A DNA stretch of 14,425 bases from contig CBDUQI010000152.1 of NCBI GenBank assembly GCA_965369325.1, forward strand, positions 1-14,425, written 5' to 3'. Shown piece by piece: positions 14,386-14,425 of the stretch (positions are counted from its first letter, which is position 1; each line of letters opens with the position of its first letter). The position numbers and the translations under genes were made by a program. Source of the DNA: CBDUQI01 sp965369325 (GTDB lineage Bacteria > Pseudomonadota > Gammaproteobacteria > Steroidobacterales > JBCBZW01). The notes under the pieces are model-generated. The model worked only from the letters and a program-made list of their open reading frames with translations. It did no database searches and was not told the origin of the DNA.

Positions 14386-14425
14386 TGTCTGCTGTTGGCC
14401 GACAGCGACGGTACCGGCTAGACTA
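14385..14425 (+). repeat. palindromic repeat copy B at the end of the propeller gene
   Basis: ATGTCTGCTG begins on the last base of the TAA stop. GTC(T)GCTG pairs with CAGCGAC around TTGGCCGA, with one bulged T. The part from 14397 matches copy A (7806-7833) at 23 of 28 bases. The copy may continue past the window edge. It could also act as a 3'-end stem-loop for the operon. Confidence 0.55.

Noticed and set aside
1..14425. CRISPR arrays, tRNA or rRNA genes, and intact insertion sequences
   Set aside because: No regularly spaced repeats, cloverleaf-like sequences, rRNA stretches, transposase motifs or terminal inverted repeats were seen.

Overview
The window looks like a chromosomal segment of a GC-rich, mosaic gammaproteobacterium, probably an uncultured marine or sediment lineage. 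This rests on gene style only: an SseA-type sulfurtransferase, a Sel1/prolyl-4-hydroxylase fusion, a choice-of-anchor-D secreted protein, an S1 sulfatase, and short palindromic intergenic repeats. There is no rRNA, tRNA or other taxonomic marker. The left third (1-4000) is visibly GC-rich. Parts of the middle, notably 7910-8782 and 10396-10866, are AT-richer, which suggests acquired genes.

Layout. (1) 1-1409, minus: a secreted subtilisin-family (S8) protease with a complete catalytic triad, cut by the left window edge. (2) 1702-2574, minus: a 3-mercaptopyruvate/thiosulfate sulfurtransferase (SseA type), divergent from (3) 2631-4004, plus: Sel1 repeats fused to an Fe(II)/2-oxoglutarate prolyl-4-hydroxylase domain. 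(4) 3984-4392: a gene graveyard, with an internally deleted remnant of an Old Yellow Enzyme-type flavin oxidoreductase on the minus strand. It is joined to a plus-strand scrap copied from the 3' end of the small gene at 8492-8782. (5) 4487-5659: an exported choice-of-anchor-D protein with two C-terminal Cys-containing repeats. (6) 5869-7536: a two-HKD phospholipase D-like protein. (7) 7537-7909: a non-coding stretch carrying members of a palindromic repeat family. (8) 7910-8782: an AT-richer pair, a VOC/glyoxalase-like protein and a small DUF1871-like protein, with more repeat copies around them. (9) 8966-10866: an exported sulfatase followed closely by a GNAT acetyltransferase. (10) 11101-14385: a divergent metal-regulator module.

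The metal-regulator module is the most interesting part. A MerR-family regulator with the three-cysteine metal-sensing layout of mercury MerR (C85, C120, C128) lies on the minus strand. Facing it across about 88 bp of overlapping promoter-like dyads is a tightly packed plus-strand series. The series comprises a multi-pass membrane protein with conserved-looking Cys motifs, a small thioredoxin-fold protein with a GSPT cis-Pro motif, a frameshifted small membrane protein with a MerT/MerF-like CC pair, a second small membrane protein, and a BNR/Asp-box beta-propeller protein. Junctions are 15 bp, GTGA, TAATG and a 13-bp overlap. No merA, merP or ordinary merB is visible, so this could be an undescribed variant of a mercury or soft-metal handling operon. 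The substrate is inference only.
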